Numbered from the stretch's first letter, positions 16,568 to 26,642 are shown. The stretch: 55,870 nt of DNA from Candidatus Delongbacteria bacterium (GCA_016937995.1 JAFGVM010000005.1:1-55870); one strand, 5' to 3'. The notes: generated from the sequence alone by a model not told the origin. Made by a program: numbers and translations.

Positions 16568-17776
16568 ATGAAAAAGGGTTTACAATTGATACTTTTTCTA
16601 GCTATTGCAGCAGGTGCTTTTGCTAACGGTTTGAGCTTGAACAGTATTGGTTCGAAGGCATTTGGAATGGGTGGAGCTTTTGTCGGTCTGGCTAACGATG
16701 CTTCAGCGATTCATTGGAATCCTGCCGGAATGATCGGACAAAAAAACACTGTGCAGCTTTTTGCAACAGACGTGATGCCAATGGCGTCCTACTCTTACTC
16801 TAACACTGCATACGGGATCGATGTTGATGCAAATACTGAGATGAATCATTATCTAAGTCCGAATCTGTTTGGTGTTTATAATTACAAAGATTTTGCTTTT
16901 GGATTAGGGGCTTACGTTCCTGCAGGTCTGGGTGCTGAATGGGTCGGTGCTGATCTTGCAGACTTTAGTGGTCCTGCTCAAACAGAATTTGAATGGATGA
17001 GTGAGATAGCTGTCTTTAACTTTAGCCCGGCAGCAGCTTACAAATTTACAGAGAACATTTATCTTGGTGCAGCTGTAAATATTTATTATGGTATGATGGA
17101 ACTTAAGAGACCTGAAGACATGAATGGAGATGGTGCAGTTGAAACACAAACTGCTATTGATATTTCCGGTGTTGGTTTTGGTTCTGTATTAAGTCTTAAG
17201 CTGACAAACGATCTGCTAGATTTCGGTTTGACATACAAAACTCCTATTATGGTTGATTTCTCTGGAACTATGACTGTTGCAGAAGTCAATGAACATGACT
17301 TAGATTTAAGTATTGAATGGCCTACATGGATAGGTGCAGGTTTAGCAGTTAAACCTTATAAAGAGCTTATTGTTGAATTTGATGTTCAGTACACTAACTG
17401 GAATGAAATGAAAGCTTTGCATCCCGTAGTTGATGGAAATACATCAGAACCAATGGAGCTTTACTGGAATGATGCTGTACAATACCGTTTAGGTGCTGAA
17501 TACATGATAAATAAGGAATATTCAGTACGCGGAGGATATTATCTGGATCCTGCACCTTGTGGAGACGGTACTTTAAATATTCTTTTCCCTTCATCAACCA
17601 ACCATGCTCTAACAGGCGGGGTTTCATATTATAACAGAGACCTTACAGTAGATTTTGGAATGGAATATCTAATGGGAATGAGCAGACAAATAGCTCCTTC
17701 AGGTGACAATATGCCGGGTTCTCATAAAATGGATATCTTCGCATTCAGTATTGGCGGAAGTTACGCTTTCAGGTAG
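16568..17776 (+). CDS. OmpP1/FadL/TodX family outer-membrane transport protein
   Basis: A 402-residue outer-membrane beta-barrel of the FadL family, which moves hydrophobic molecules such as long-chain fatty acids or aromatic compounds across the outer membrane. A signal peptide (1-19, ending AGAFA) is followed by the diagnostic N-terminal segment SKAFGMGGAFVGLANDASA and HWNPAGM, where the hatch of FadL proteins lies. The rest is alternating beta-strand sequence ending GGSYAFR. TGGAGG precedes the ATG. A promoter-like pair of boxes is seen upstream and a terminator downstream, so it is probably a single-gene unit. The cargo is unknown. Confidence 0.88.
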   Translation: MKKGLQLILFLAIAAGAFANGLSLNSIGSKAFGMGGAFVGLANDASAIHWNPAGMIGQKNTVQLFATDVMPMASYSYSNTAYGIDVDANTEMNHYLSPNLFGVYNYKDFAFGLGAYVPAGLGAEWVGADLADFSGPAQTEFEWMSEIAVFNFSPAAAYKFTENIYLGAAVNIYYGMMELKRPEDMNGDGAVETQTAIDISGVGFGSVLSLKLTNDLLDFGLTYKTPIMVDFSGTMTVAEVNEHDLDLSIEWPTWIGAGLAVKPYKELIVEFDVQYTNWNEMKALHPVVDGNTSEPMELYWNDAVQYRLGAEYMINKEYSVRGGYYLDPAPCGDGTLNILFPSSTNHALTGGVSYYNRDLTVDFGMEYLMGMSRQIAPSGDNMPGSHKMDIFAFSIGGSYAFR

Positions 17777-17796
17777 ATCAAAGATATGATGAATTT

Positions 17797-17825
17797 AAAA
17801 GGGACATTTTGTCCCTTTTTTTTAT
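17797..17825 (+). terminator. Intrinsic terminator of the OmpP1 gene
   Basis: AAAAGGGAC, loop ATTTT and GTCCCTTTT form a 9-bp stem that ends in a T tract. It starts 21 bases after the stop codon. Confidence 0.85.
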
Positions 17826-17925
17826 TATAAATATCATAATTAATTTCTTTATTATTTGCATAAAAAAAATTACTTTTAGATACTTAAGTGTTAAACAGTA
17901 TTACTTAGAAACCTGTGAGGGATAA

Positions 17926-19377
17926 ATGAGAGAGTTCAGAACAAGATTTGCGCCAAGTCCGACCGGATACATGCATATCGGCAACTTAAGAACAGCATTG
18001 TATGCATATATGATCGCAAAAGGTCATAAAGGCAAGTTCATATTAAGGGTGGAGGATACCGATCAGAAGAGGACAATTGCTGAAGCATTTAAAGTAATAT
18101 TCGACAGTTTAAATATCGCAGGTCTGGAGTATGATGAAGGTCCTGATAGAGACGGTGGTTTTGGGCCATATATACAAAGTGAAAGAAAAGAGATCTATCA
18201 AAAGTATCTTTCAGTATTGCTAGAGAAGAATTTTGCATACAGATGTTTTTGCAGTTCTGAAGATCTTGAAGAGCAAAGAAAAGATTTTAGTGAAAACAAA
18301 GGGACAGTTTTCAGAGACAGGTGTAGAAACTTATCGCAGGATGTAATTGATAATAAGTTATCCAATAATCTACCATTTGTGGTCAGGCAAAGGATCCCTG
18401 AATCCGGTCAAACTACAGTGAATGACATTGTGTTTGGTTCTATAACAGTGGAAAATAATACTCTTGATGAACAGGTCCTAATGAAATCAGATGGTTTTCC
18501 GACCTATAATTTTGCTAATGTTATTGATGATCATCTTATGGAAATATCTCATGTGATAAGAGGTTATGAATATCTGTCATCAGTTCCAAAGTATAATTTG
18601 CTGTACCAGAATTTCGGATGGGAAATACCTTCCTATATTCACTTGCCCCACATAATGAGGGAAGACGGTAAGAAATTAAGCAAAAGGAACGGTGATGCTT
18701 CTTTCGAAGATCTGATCCAGGCAGGATATTTGACAAGTGCGATCATCAATTACATCGCCATGCTCGGTTGGAATCCGGGCACAGAGGAGGAAATATTTAC
18801 TTTAGACGAACTGGTTGTAAAATTTTCTCCTGAGAGAATAAATAAATCCAATGCCGTTTTCTCAATAGATAAACTTAACTGGATAAATGCACAGCATATT
18901 AAAAAGCTTACGATGGAGGAATTCCATTCTATAGCTGATAAATATTATTCTGATGAACTTAGATCAAAGATCGATGTTTTCAAAGTAAGCGAAATAATAC
19001 AGAACAGACTGGAAAAATTAACAGACATACCTGAAATGGTCAGATTCCTGATCAAAGTTGAAAGTTATAATGCTGATGATTTCTTTCATAAAAAAATGAA
19101 ATCTGATACAGCTTCCAGTTATATGTATCTTCAAAAAATATTACCGGTGTTCCGAGAACTTACAAAATGGAATAATGAAACGATATTTCAGGCTATGAAC
19201 GATCTGATCGAAAAGGAAGAATGCAAAAAAGGAGCAGTTCTTTGGCCTGTTAGAATAGCTATGACTGGACTGCAATCTAGTCCTGGTGGAGCCAGTGAAG
19301 TGGGAGAACTGATAGGAAAAGATGAAAGTTTAAAGAGAATTGAAAATGCAATAGATTTCTTAAAAGATAAAATTTAA
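17926..19377 (+). CDS. gltX: Glutamate--tRNA ligase
   Basis: GluRS charges tRNA-Glu with glutamate in the cytoplasm. The 483-residue length is normal. The class I signatures are clear: FAPSPTGYMHIGN (8-20) at the N-terminus with HIGN as the HIGH motif, RVEDTDQKR after it, and KLSKR near residue 250 as the KMSKS loop. A CFC ... RDRC pattern in the connecting domain resembles the zinc site of E. coli GluRS, but the fourth ligand position (His in E. coli) is Asn, so zinc binding is uncertain. GAGGGA precedes the ATG. The dCMP deaminase gene follows by 18 bases. Confidence 0.95.
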   Translation: MREFRTRFAPSPTGYMHIGNLRTALYAYMIAKGHKGKFILRVEDTDQKRTIAEAFKVIFDSLNIAGLEYDEGPDRDGGFGPYIQSERKEIYQKYLSVLLEKNFAYRCFCSSEDLEEQRKDFSENKGTVFRDRCRNLSQDVIDNKLSNNLPFVVRQRIPESGQTTVNDIVFGSITVENNTLDEQVLMKSDGFPTYNFANVIDDHLMEISHVIRGYEYLSSVPKYNLLYQNFGWEIPSYIHLPHIMREDGKKLSKRNGDASFEDLIQAGYLTSAIINYIAMLGWNPGTEEEIFTLDELVVKFSPERINKSNAVFSIDKLNWINAQHIKKLTMEEFHSIADKYYSDELRSKIDVFKVSEIIQNRLEKLTDIPEMVRFLIKVESYNADDFFHKKMKSDTASSYMYLQKILPVFRELTKWNNETIFQAMNDLIEKEECKKGAVLWPVRIAMTGLQSSPGGASEVGELIGKDESLKRIENAIDFLKDKI

Positions 19378-19395
19378 TAACGGTCAGGATGATTT

Positions 19396-19878
19396 ATGAG
19401 TGAAGAAAAATATATTAGACCCACCTGGGATGAATATTTCATGGAAGTTATGAATGCTGTATCAAAGAGAGCTACCTGCGACAGAGGAAGGAGCGGATGT
19501 GTTATAGCACGTGAGGGTCAATTACTTACTACCGGATATGTTGGATCACCAAAAGGTTTGCCGCATTGTGATGATGTGGGGCATCAAATGAAGAAGATGC
19601 TTCATGAAGACGAAAGTATTTCAGAGCATTGTGTAAGAACGGTTCATGCAGAGCAGAATGCTATATGTCAGGCTGCCAAACTGGGTGTTTCGATCAATGG
19701 AGCAACATTATATTGCAGGATGACACCGTGCAGGACATGTGCTATGCTAATAATAAACAGCGGCATTAAAAGAGTTGTAGTTGAGAGAAAATATCAGAGG
19801 GGACAGGAATCAGAGGAAATGTTCAAACAGGCCGGTGTTGAACTAGTGATAATTTATGATGAGATACAAAAGTATTAG
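19396..19878 (+). CDS. dCMP deaminase (ComEB family)
   Basis: A 160-residue zinc-dependent deaminase that converts dCMP to dUMP for thymidylate synthesis. The catalytic zinc site is complete: His84-Ala-Glu86 (HAEQNAI) and Cys112/Cys115 (PCRTC). The insertion with C28, H57 and C58 (GLPHCDD) is typical of dCMP deaminases and ComEB, and separates them from cytidine deaminases. CAGGA lies upstream of the ATG. tmk, a later step of the same pathway, lies 4.5 kb downstream. Confidence in the family is high; whether it also acts on other deoxynucleotides is not visible. Confidence 0.88.
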   Translation: MSEEKYIRPTWDEYFMEVMNAVSKRATCDRGRSGCVIAREGQLLTTGYVGSPKGLPHCDDVGHQMKKMLHEDESISEHCVRTVHAEQNAICQAAKLGVSINGATLYCRMTPCRTCAMLIINSGIKRVVVERKYQRGQESEEMFKQAGVELVIIYDEIQKY

Positions 19879-19879
19879 A

Positions 19880-20065
19880 ACAGTGGACAGTGGTAGCGAG
19901 CGCAGGAATGCGTTCCTTTACCGAATATTCAATATTCAACACGGAATGATCAAGGTTCAAGGGTTTCATAGGGGACGATTCCCATTCGTTCCAAAAAAAA
20001 CTTAGGGAACAGTTTCAAAATTTACCCGGAATAAAGATCCTGAAATAAATTCAGGATGACAAAAT
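19880..20065. repeat. Cluster of four intergenic repeat elements between dCMP deaminase and dnaG
   Basis: The gap is packed with repeat units: CAGTGGACAGTGG (19880-19892); CGCAGGAATGCGTTCC (19901-19916), the exact reverse complement of 16 bases of the hairpin at 41233-41252; a GTAG-like hairpin ATAGGGGACGA ... TCGTTCC (19968-19992); and a minus-oriented GTCAT hairpin (20035-20065) with arms CCTGAA/TTCAGG around TTTAT and ends GTCAT and ATCT. No gene is seen. Confidence 0.65.
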
Positions 20066-20081
20066 TAAGAACGGATAATAA

Positions 20082-21896
20082 TTGATCTCAAAAGAGCAAA
20101 TAGAAAGTGTGGTTAACACAGCGGATATTGTTGATGTGATCGGTGAAAGGATCGATCTGAGAAGATCGGGTGCCAATCATAAAGCAAACTGTCCTTTTCA
20201 TGACGAAAAGACAGCTTCCTTCATGGTATCTCATGCAAAACAGATCTTCAAATGTTTTGGATGTGGAGTAGCTGGAGATGTGATCAAATTTATTATGCTT
20301 TATGAAAATATTTCATATCCGGATGCTATAAGGATGCTGGCAGGACGTTATGGTATAGAGATAAAAGAGTCATTCAATTATCAGGATCACAATAAATCTG
20401 ATGATGATAAAAAAGAAACAATGCGGAGAGCAATGGAACTTGCAGCAGAATTTTATCATCAGAATCTGATTGCAGAGATAAAAAATGAAAATTCCAGTTT
20501 TACTGAATATATTAGATCTAGAGATATTTCTGAAGAAGATATAAAACTGTTCAAGTTAGGATATGCTCCGGACAAATGGAATGCTTTAAAAGAGAATGAT
20601 CCTTTTAAAAATATAGATGATAAGTTACTTATCGAGATCGGTCTCAGGAAACAAAATGAAAAAGGGAACGTGTATGATCTATTCAGGAACAGACTGATGT
20701 TCCCTGTTTTTGATGTCCTGGGTAATGTAATTGCTTTCAGTGCAAGAACGCTTGATGATGAGGTACAACCCAAATATGTTAATTCTCCTGAGTCTATAAT
20801 TTATAAAAAAAGCAAAGTTTTCTTTGGATTTTATCAATCAAAAGATACTATCAGGAAAAAACGTTCAATGATATTGGTCGAAGGTAATATGGATATGGTT
20901 TCGATGTTCAAGAACGGTTTTACTAATACGGTCGCTTTGTGTGGAACAGCCTTTACAGAAGATCATGCACAGATCATGAAAAGGAATGCTGATAAGATCA
21001 ACATTCTTTTCGATGGAGATCCTGCAGGTATAAAAGCCGCAGCGAAAACTTCAGAAATTCTACTTGCAGCAGGTGTTGATAATACTATCACAATGTTGCC
21101 ACCGGAAGAGGATCCTGATACTTATGCGAAGAAATATGGCAACTCAGAATTACAGAATCTGATAGACGGTGCAATGAATTTAATAGATTTTAAGCTTAAA
21201 GTCCTGGGGAGTGTGAAAAAAGTTGATGCAAAGATAATTGCATCTAAATCAATTATTGAATCTCTGAAAATGATAAATGATGAACTTATACTGGAGCAAT
21301 ATATCAAAGAAGCTTCTGAAAAATTGAATATTGAAGGATATCTTATCAGAAATGCATTGAAAAAAGGTAATAAACCAAGGTCTGTATCTACTGTAAAGCC
21401 GGAAAGATCTGATAAATATATTTATAACAGGAGCGACATTCTCGAATTCAATATTATTTATTTAATGCTTAGTAATACAAAAGTTTGCACTGAATTTCTG
21501 AAAAGGATAGATGAATCTTATTTCCTGAATCATGAAACGGCTAAGTTATATTTACGATTTTTTGAACTGTATGAAGAAGGTGAAGCGATAAATATAAATA
21601 ATATTTTGGTTGACTTTGACGATAAATTCAAGGATTTTTTTATAGACTATACTGCAAGTCAGGAAAGTGTATTTCTGGCTGATGTAAATGAGGACGATGA
21701 CAAAAGCTTTGAAGAAAAGATATATCACGCTTATAGAGATAGTTACATTAAAATAAAAAAGCGACAGATAAAAAAGGATATCAAACAAAGAAAAGATGAG
21801 TTGAAGTTCACTTCAGAACTTTCAGAACAGGATCGTTTAATGAATGAGATAAATGATCTAAAAAAACAAGAGATGGAAATAGAAAATAATTTATAA
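20082..21896 (+). CDS. dnaG: DNA primase
   Basis: DnaG makes RNA primers at the replication fork. The 604-residue protein has the N-terminal CHC2 zinc finger (C37, H40, C58, C61; NCPFH and CFGCG), the central DnaG catalytic core with the TOPRIM domain (LVEGNMDM near residue 265, then FDGDPAG), and a helical C-terminal region for DnaB contact ending in a Lys/Glu-rich coil. Translation must begin at the TTG at 20082, since the protein sequence ISKEQIESVV aligns with the normal DnaG N-terminus and no ATG is near. A Crp/Fnr regulator follows after 18 bases. Confidence 0.94.
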   Translation: MISKEQIESVVNTADIVDVIGERIDLRRSGANHKANCPFHDEKTASFMVSHAKQIFKCFGCGVAGDVIKFIMLYENISYPDAIRMLAGRYGIEIKESFNYQDHNKSDDDKKETMRRAMELAAEFYHQNLIAEIKNENSSFTEYIRSRDISEEDIKLFKLGYAPDKWNALKENDPFKNIDDKLLIEIGLRKQNEKGNVYDLFRNRLMFPVFDVLGNVIAFSARTLDDEVQPKYVNSPESIIYKKSKVFFGFYQSKDTIRKKRSMILVEGNMDMVSMFKNGFTNTVALCGTAFTEDHAQIMKRNADKINILFDGDPAGIKAAAKTSEILLAAGVDNTITMLPPEEDPDTYAKKYGNSELQNLIDGAMNLIDFKLKVLGSVKKVDAKIIASKSIIESLKMINDELILEQYIKEASEKLNIEGYLIRNALKKGNKPRSVSTVKPERSDKYIYNRSDILEFNIIYLMLSNTKVCTEFLKRIDESYFLNHETAKLYLRFFELYEEGEAININNILVDFDDKFKDFFIDYTASQESVFLADVNEDDDKSFEEKIYHAYRDSYIKIKKRQIKKDIKQRKDELKFTSELSEQDRLMNEINDLKKQEMEIENNL

Positions 21897-21914
21897 TAAA
21901 ATCAAGAAGTAGTT

Positions 21915-22610
21915 ATGAATGAGAAAATAGAGTATCTAAAAAACAGTAAGATGTTCAAAGGTTTACGTGATAAAGATCTGGAAAATATTCTCGACATGTG
22001 CTCTTTTGAAGAACAGGTAAAGGGAAATTTTCTGTTTGAAGAAGGGGTTTCGTGTCACTGGGTATATTTTGTTTGTGAAGGTAGAGTGAAACTGCTTGCG
22101 CATTCCTCATCAGGAAGAGATTTTATATTAAAGATAGTATCAACAAATGATCTTCTGTCTGACAATAATGTCCTTTTCGATAGAGTACCGGAATGTATAT
22201 ACAGTGCACAATCTCTGGAAGATTCAATTTTGATGAAGATAAGAGCCAATGATTTTTCTGCTTTACTGGAAAAATATCCTGAAATAAATAAAAACTATAA
22301 TGTAATAATTGACAAGCATTTAAGAGAAGCTTATGCAAGTCTTAAAAACATGGCATTTGAAAAAGTAGAGAGAAGGATAGCAAGACATTTGATAAAATTT
22401 GCCAACAACACAGGAGAACAGTTGGAGTCAGGTTTGAAACTTGGTGTTAAACTCTCAAGACAGGAAATAGCTAATCTGACCGGCACAACTATTGAAACTG
22501 CGATAAGAGTCATGAGTAAATTCAAGAAAGACAAAATTATAGCTGAAAAAGCCGGATATATATATATCAAAAATAAACACGGATTGGTTAGACTTGCGGA
22601 TGATTTCTAA
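21915..22610 (+). CDS. Crp/Fnr family transcriptional regulator
   Basis: A 231-residue protein with an N-terminal cyclic-nucleotide-binding-like beta barrel (about 15-120; FLFEEGVSCHWVYFVCEGRV) and a C-terminal winged helix of the Crp type (LSRQEIANLTGTTIETAIRV, about 175-195). No four-cysteine iron-sulfur pattern typical of FNR is seen at the N-terminus, and the sugar-phosphate loop of true CRP is not obvious, so the effector is unknown. It sits between dnaG and a TPR gene on one strand with gaps under 20 bases. Confidence 0.85.
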   Translation: MNEKIEYLKNSKMFKGLRDKDLENILDMCSFEEQVKGNFLFEEGVSCHWVYFVCEGRVKLLAHSSSGRDFILKIVSTNDLLSDNNVLFDRVPECIYSAQSLEDSILMKIRANDFSALLEKYPEINKNYNVIIDKHLREAYASLKNMAFEKVERRIARHLIKFANNTGEQLESGLKLGVKLSRQEIANLTGTTIETAIRVMSKFKKDKIIAEKAGYIYIKNKHGLVRLADDF

Positions 22611-22625
22611 AGAAAAGGATCTTTT

Positions 22626-23867
22626 ATGAGCGCAAATCAAAAAAAAATATTAAAGAAGCTAAAAAGATATTACAAGAGCAATAATAAATATTTTGCTTTT
22701 CTTGCAGACTACCTATTTAAAAACGGTTATGATCAGCAGGCTCAGGATATATTGGAACAAAATTGTGATAAGTATCCCGATTATACTTCCGGATGGTTGA
22801 TATTAGGAGAAATATTTTACTCCAGAAAAGAATATTTAAAAGCTGAAGAGATGTTTAAGAAAGTATTAGAGGTCAATAAAAAATCTGTTAAAGCTTTAAA
22901 ATATCTTGCAAATATTGAAAGTTTGAGAAAAAATAAAAAAGCTCAATTTGATTATTTAACTGATGCTTTAAGGTATGATGCTTTTGATCAGGATGCAAAA
23001 AACTTCATTCTTATGTATTCAGGTCTATATTCTGACGAAAAAGTAGTTGGCAGCAGTTATTTTTCAGAAAGGATGTCACAATTACTGGATAAGGATATAG
23101 TAAATCAGGCTATTGAAGGTTCAAACAGCTATAAGTCTACTTATGATCTTGAAGAAATTTCCAGAATAGCATTGGAAGAAAAAGAAAAACTGGATAAAGA
23201 AGCAGGTATTATCAATGATCCCGAGGATGATGAACTAACTGACATTAAGTTGAAAGACAGTTCTTTTGATGGTTTAGAGAATGAAGATCCGGTAGACACA
23301 GCAATAATGAATGAGCAGATAGAGCTCGAAATCAAAAATGAATTTAAACATAATGTAGAAATAGTCAGGGATAAATCAGATGAGTTCGAACTTTCTCTGG
23401 ATAGCGATGATCATGTTACTGAGGAAGTACTTGAAGAATTCGAGAGAGAACTGGAAGAGATGAAAACTATATCAAACATTGAAATACCGGTCCCTGATGA
23501 TATCTCTGAGATATTTGAATCTAATGAAATATCAGAAAGTGAGAGTGAATCACAGAATTTTGAACCTTTAGTTACCAGAATTCCTTTGAAGGACGTATAT
23601 TCACCCTCAAACAAGAATCTCAAAACACTTGAGAAATATTCGAAACTATTAGATAAAGCTCCTGATAATTTAAATTTTAGATCAGAATTTCTTCTGGCAA
23701 GGTCTGCGTTTATCAAGCAGAGATTAATGATAGAGGTTGAGTATTATAGGGACATGCAGGAAAGATATCCTGCAAACCCGAAGTATGGCTCAAAGCTAAG
23801 ATCGTTCTTAAAATTACAGGATACTGTGGATGATTATAATTTAAAAAACTGGGATCAGAAAAAATGA
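22626..23867 (+). CDS. Tetratricopeptide repeat protein
   Basis: A 413-residue protein without a signal peptide. At least three TPR units lie in residues 15-130 (for example GWLILGEIFYSRKEYLKAEE and KALKYLANIESL). The middle third is very acidic and low in complexity (runs of Glu, Asp, Ser), and the C-terminus again looks helical (RSAFIKQRLMIEVEYYRDMQ). This suggests a cytoplasmic scaffold. Its last four bases overlap the start of the SPOR gene (ATGA at 23864), so translation is probably coupled. AAGGA precedes the ATG. No specific function can be given. Confidence 0.75.
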   Translation: MSANQKKILKKLKRYYKSNNKYFAFLADYLFKNGYDQQAQDILEQNCDKYPDYTSGWLILGEIFYSRKEYLKAEEMFKKVLEVNKKSVKALKYLANIESLRKNKKAQFDYLTDALRYDAFDQDAKNFILMYSGLYSDEKVVGSSYFSERMSQLLDKDIVNQAIEGSNSYKSTYDLEEISRIALEEKEKLDKEAGIINDPEDDELTDIKLKDSSFDGLENEDPVDTAIMNEQIELEIKNEFKHNVEIVRDKSDEFELSLDSDDHVTEEVLEEFERELEEMKTISNIEIPVPDDISEIFESNEISESESESQNFEPLVTRIPLKDVYSPSNKNLKTLEKYSKLLDKAPDNLNFRSEFLLARSAFIKQRLMIEVEYYRDMQERYPANPKYGSKLRSFLKLQDTVDDYNLKNWDQKK

Positions 23868-24364
23868 ATTTAAACAGGTTGGTTTTACTTCACCTTTGTA
23901 CAGGTCTGTTATTTACTTTATTCTCACAAAAAGTATTGCGTTCTGAGTATTCAAACGATTTTATTCCTGTAAAATATTCAAAACAAAAAATTGATGGTGA
24001 TAAAATTATTACATTGCAGGATAAATCAGATTTGCCTGAGCTGTTCAAATCTAAAAGTACTGAAAAGCAGGAAGTAAGGGAAGACAGTGTTCTACAGGAA
24101 ATTAATGGTTACAGAGTACAGGTTTTTAAATCTGAAGATATGATGGATTCTAAAAATATGGAAAGCATGTACATTGAAATGTTCGGAGAGGATGAAGTGA
24201 AATTGATCTTTGAACAGCCATTTTACAAAATAAGGATAGGAAATCTTAGAAACAGAGAAGAGGCTGAAGATTTTCAGGAAGTTATAAGGCAGAGGGGGAT
24301 CCGGAACACTATTCTTGTTCCTGATAAGGTCAATGTTCTTATGCCTTCCGGTAAAGTTAATTAA
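23864..24364 (+). CDS. SPOR domain protein
   Basis: A 166-residue protein with a hydrophobic N-terminal segment (about 5-22, LVLLHLCTGLLFTLFSQ), a linker, and a C-terminal SPOR domain (about 83-160; NGYRVQVFKSEDMMDSKNM and FYKIRIGNLRNREEAEDFQ). SPOR domains bind peptidoglycan stripped of stem peptides at division sites, so the protein probably lies in the periplasm, anchored or exported. It overlaps the upstream TPR gene by four bases and precedes tmk by 21 bases. A link with cell division is inferred from the domain only. Confidence 0.8.
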   Translation: MNLNRLVLLHLCTGLLFTLFSQKVLRSEYSNDFIPVKYSKQKIDGDKIITLQDKSDLPELFKSKSTEKQEVREDSVLQEINGYRVQVFKSEDMMDSKNMESMYIEMFGEDEVKLIFEQPFYKIRIGNLRNREEAEDFQEVIRQRGIRNTILVPDKVNVLMPSGKVN

Positions 24365-24385
24365 TACGGAATATAAGCAGTAGAT

Positions 24386-25009
24386 ATGATAATTTCTTTC
24401 GAAGGTTTGGACGGTTGTGGAAAATCAACTCAGATAATTAAATTAAAAGAATATTTGGAACGATCCGGAAAAAAGGTCAAGATTTTAAGAGAACCCGGTG
24501 GAAACAGTATCAGTGAAAAAATTAGGGATATTCTTCTTGATAAGAAAAATCTTAACATGACTAATGAGACTGAATTATTGTTGTACATAGCAAGCAGAGC
24601 TCAATTGGTTAGAGAAGAGATAATCCCATTACTTGATGATGGTATTATAGTCCTTCTGGATAGATTCATTGATTCCACTACAGCTTATCAGGGTTACGGA
24701 AGAGAAATGGATACTGATCTGATAAACAGACTAAACCTTTTTGCTACACACAATGGAGTATATTTTCCTGACCTGACATTTTTTATTGATCTTGACCCCA
24801 GGATATCTTTGAACAGGATAAATACAAGAGGGGAAGAGCTTAACAGAATGGAAGCTGTAAAGTTTGAGTTCTTTGAGAAAATTTATAAAGGATTTAATGA
24901 AATAAGAGATAAAAATCCTGATAGAATCGTAAGGATAGATGGCTCTTCAAGTCCTGATAATGTGTTTGACAAAGTGAAATTAGAAGTTACGGAAAGATTG
25001 AACCTATGA
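24386..25009 (+). CDS. tmk: Thymidylate kinase
   Basis: Tmk phosphorylates dTMP to dTDP. The 207-residue protein has the P-loop GLDGCGKST (7-15), the REPGG motif (35-39), DRF (92-94) where DRY/DRF holds the nucleotide, and the lid region RINTRGEELNRME. Length is normal. Its last codons overlap the start of the downstream protease gene by four bases (ATGA at 25006). Confidence 0.94.
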   Translation: MIISFEGLDGCGKSTQIIKLKEYLERSGKKVKILREPGGNSISEKIRDILLDKKNLNMTNETELLLYIASRAQLVREEIIPLLDDGIIVLLDRFIDSTTAYQGYGREMDTDLINRLNLFATHNGVYFPDLTFFIDLDPRISLNRINTRGEELNRMEAVKFEFFEKIYKGFNEIRDKNPDRIVRIDGSSSPDNVFDKVKLEVTERLNL

Positions 25010-26631
25010 AAAAAACGATTTTAACCATACTTTTTTATTTTACCCTGCTGTTTTCAACTGAGAAGACAGATTATTATGCGGAAATGTCAGAAAATATAAA
25101 GCTTTTTTTTGATGTGATGAGAACATTGAACGAACAGTACGTAGATACACTTGATGTTGAAAAATTAATGTCTGACGGGATTAGTTCAATGCTGAAAACA
25201 CTTGATCCTTACACTGTTCTTCTGGATGAGGATGAAGCTTCACATTATGATGAATTGAATTCCGGTAATTATAGCGGTATCGGTATTCATGTAGGAACCA
25301 GCGGACCTGATAAAAGATTAACAGTTGTATCTCCTATGGACGATACACCTGCATCGAGAGTCGGTCTGAAAGCAGGTGACAGAATAATGTTCATAGGCGA
25401 TAAATCAACAGATGGAATGACATCAAAAGAAGCTTCGAAATATCTTCGTGGAGATGAAGGTACAAAAGTTCTTATTAAAATAGAAAGACTCGGTCGGAAT
25501 GATCTGTTGAAATTTGAGATCACCCGTGAGAAGATAGATATTAAAAATATACCTTATACAGGAATGCTGGATAATAATGTGGGTTATATAAAGGTCAGCC
25601 AGTTCATGTCCACAACGTATCATGATTTCTCCATGGCAATGGAAAAGTTGATAGCAGACGGAGCTCAGTCTTTAATTATTGATCTTAGATATAATCCAGG
25701 AGGTTTATTGGGTGCAGCTGTTAAGCTTGCTAATACTGTTCTTGATAAAAATAAGCTTATTGTTTCAACTAAAGGTAGAAATGGCACTAAAGACAGTGAA
25801 TATTTTACTTATCTTACACCGATAGATACCGAGATCCCTCTGGCAGTGCTGATAAATGGTTCCAGTGCTTCTGCGTCAGAAATATTAAGCGGTTCTCTTC
25901 AGGATTATGACAGAGCAGTTATAATAGGTGAACCTTCATTCGGAAAAGGACTGGTTCAGCAGATATTCAATGTTGGAAGATTATCCTCAAAATCACTGAA
26001 GATAACTGTGAGAAAATACTTTACTTCAAGCGGAAGGTTGATACAAAAAGAGGATTACTTTGATGATCAGGAGCTGGATAATGATGAAATATTATTTAAT
26101 TCTCTTATCAATGAAAGAAAAGTGGTTTCGGGTCAGGGTATAATTCCGGATGTTCTCGTTGAAAATCCAAAAGAACCTTTATATATACTGAATCTAAAAA
26201 TGATGAACAAGTTCAATGATTTTTTATATTATTACTTCAAAAAATATCCTGAATATAAATATGAGGATAAGATAACTGATGATCTGTTGAATTCATTTAA
26301 AAAATATATTGATGAATGCGGTTTCGAATATGATCTCAAAGGTGAAAGGGAGATAGATTCATTATTTGTATATTCTGAAAAAAATGATTATTCCTCAGAC
26401 ATTAAACAAAAATTGAAAGACCTAAAAAATGATTTTCAAGCTCAAAAAAGTTCAGACTTTGACGAAAATATCGATCATATAAAAAAATATCTTGCAATAG
26501 AATTCGGAGTGTTTACTCACGGTAATCAGGAAAAATATAAAATATTGTTAGAAAATGATGAGCAGATCAAAAGAGCAGTAAATATTCTTTCGAGAAGAAA
26601 AGAATATTACGAGATCTTGGGTTATAAATAA
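25006..26631 (+). CDS. C-terminal processing peptidase (S41 family)
   Basis: A 541-residue exported serine protease of the CtpA/Prc family, which trims C-termini of periplasmic proteins. It has a short signal peptide (1-18), a PDZ domain (about 85-165; GIGIHVGTSG, SRVGLKAGDRIMFIGD), and the S41 core with the Ser/Lys dyad at Ser289 (NGSSASASEI) and Lys314 (GEPSFGKGLVQ). The C-terminal 130 residues are charged and helical, beyond the core. Translation is coupled to tmk by a four-base overlap. Targets are unknown. Confidence 0.9.
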   Translation: MKKTILTILFYFTLLFSTEKTDYYAEMSENIKLFFDVMRTLNEQYVDTLDVEKLMSDGISSMLKTLDPYTVLLDEDEASHYDELNSGNYSGIGIHVGTSGPDKRLTVVSPMDDTPASRVGLKAGDRIMFIGDKSTDGMTSKEASKYLRGDEGTKVLIKIERLGRNDLLKFEITREKIDIKNIPYTGMLDNNVGYIKVSQFMSTTYHDFSMAMEKLIADGAQSLIIDLRYNPGGLLGAAVKLANTVLDKNKLIVSTKGRNGTKDSEYFTYLTPIDTEIPLAVLINGSSASASEILSGSLQDYDRAVIIGEPSFGKGLVQQIFNVGRLSSKSLKITVRKYFTSSGRLIQKEDYFDDQELDNDEILFNSLINERKVVSGQGIIPDVLVENPKEPLYILNLKMMNKFNDFLYYYFKKYPEYKYEDKITDDLLNSFKKYIDECGFEYDLKGEREIDSLFVYSEKNDYSSDIKQKLKDLKNDFQAQKSSDFDENIDHIKKYLAIEFGVFTHGNQEKYKILLENDEQIKRAVNILSRRKEYYEILGYK

Positions 26632-26642
26632 AAGGAAAAAAG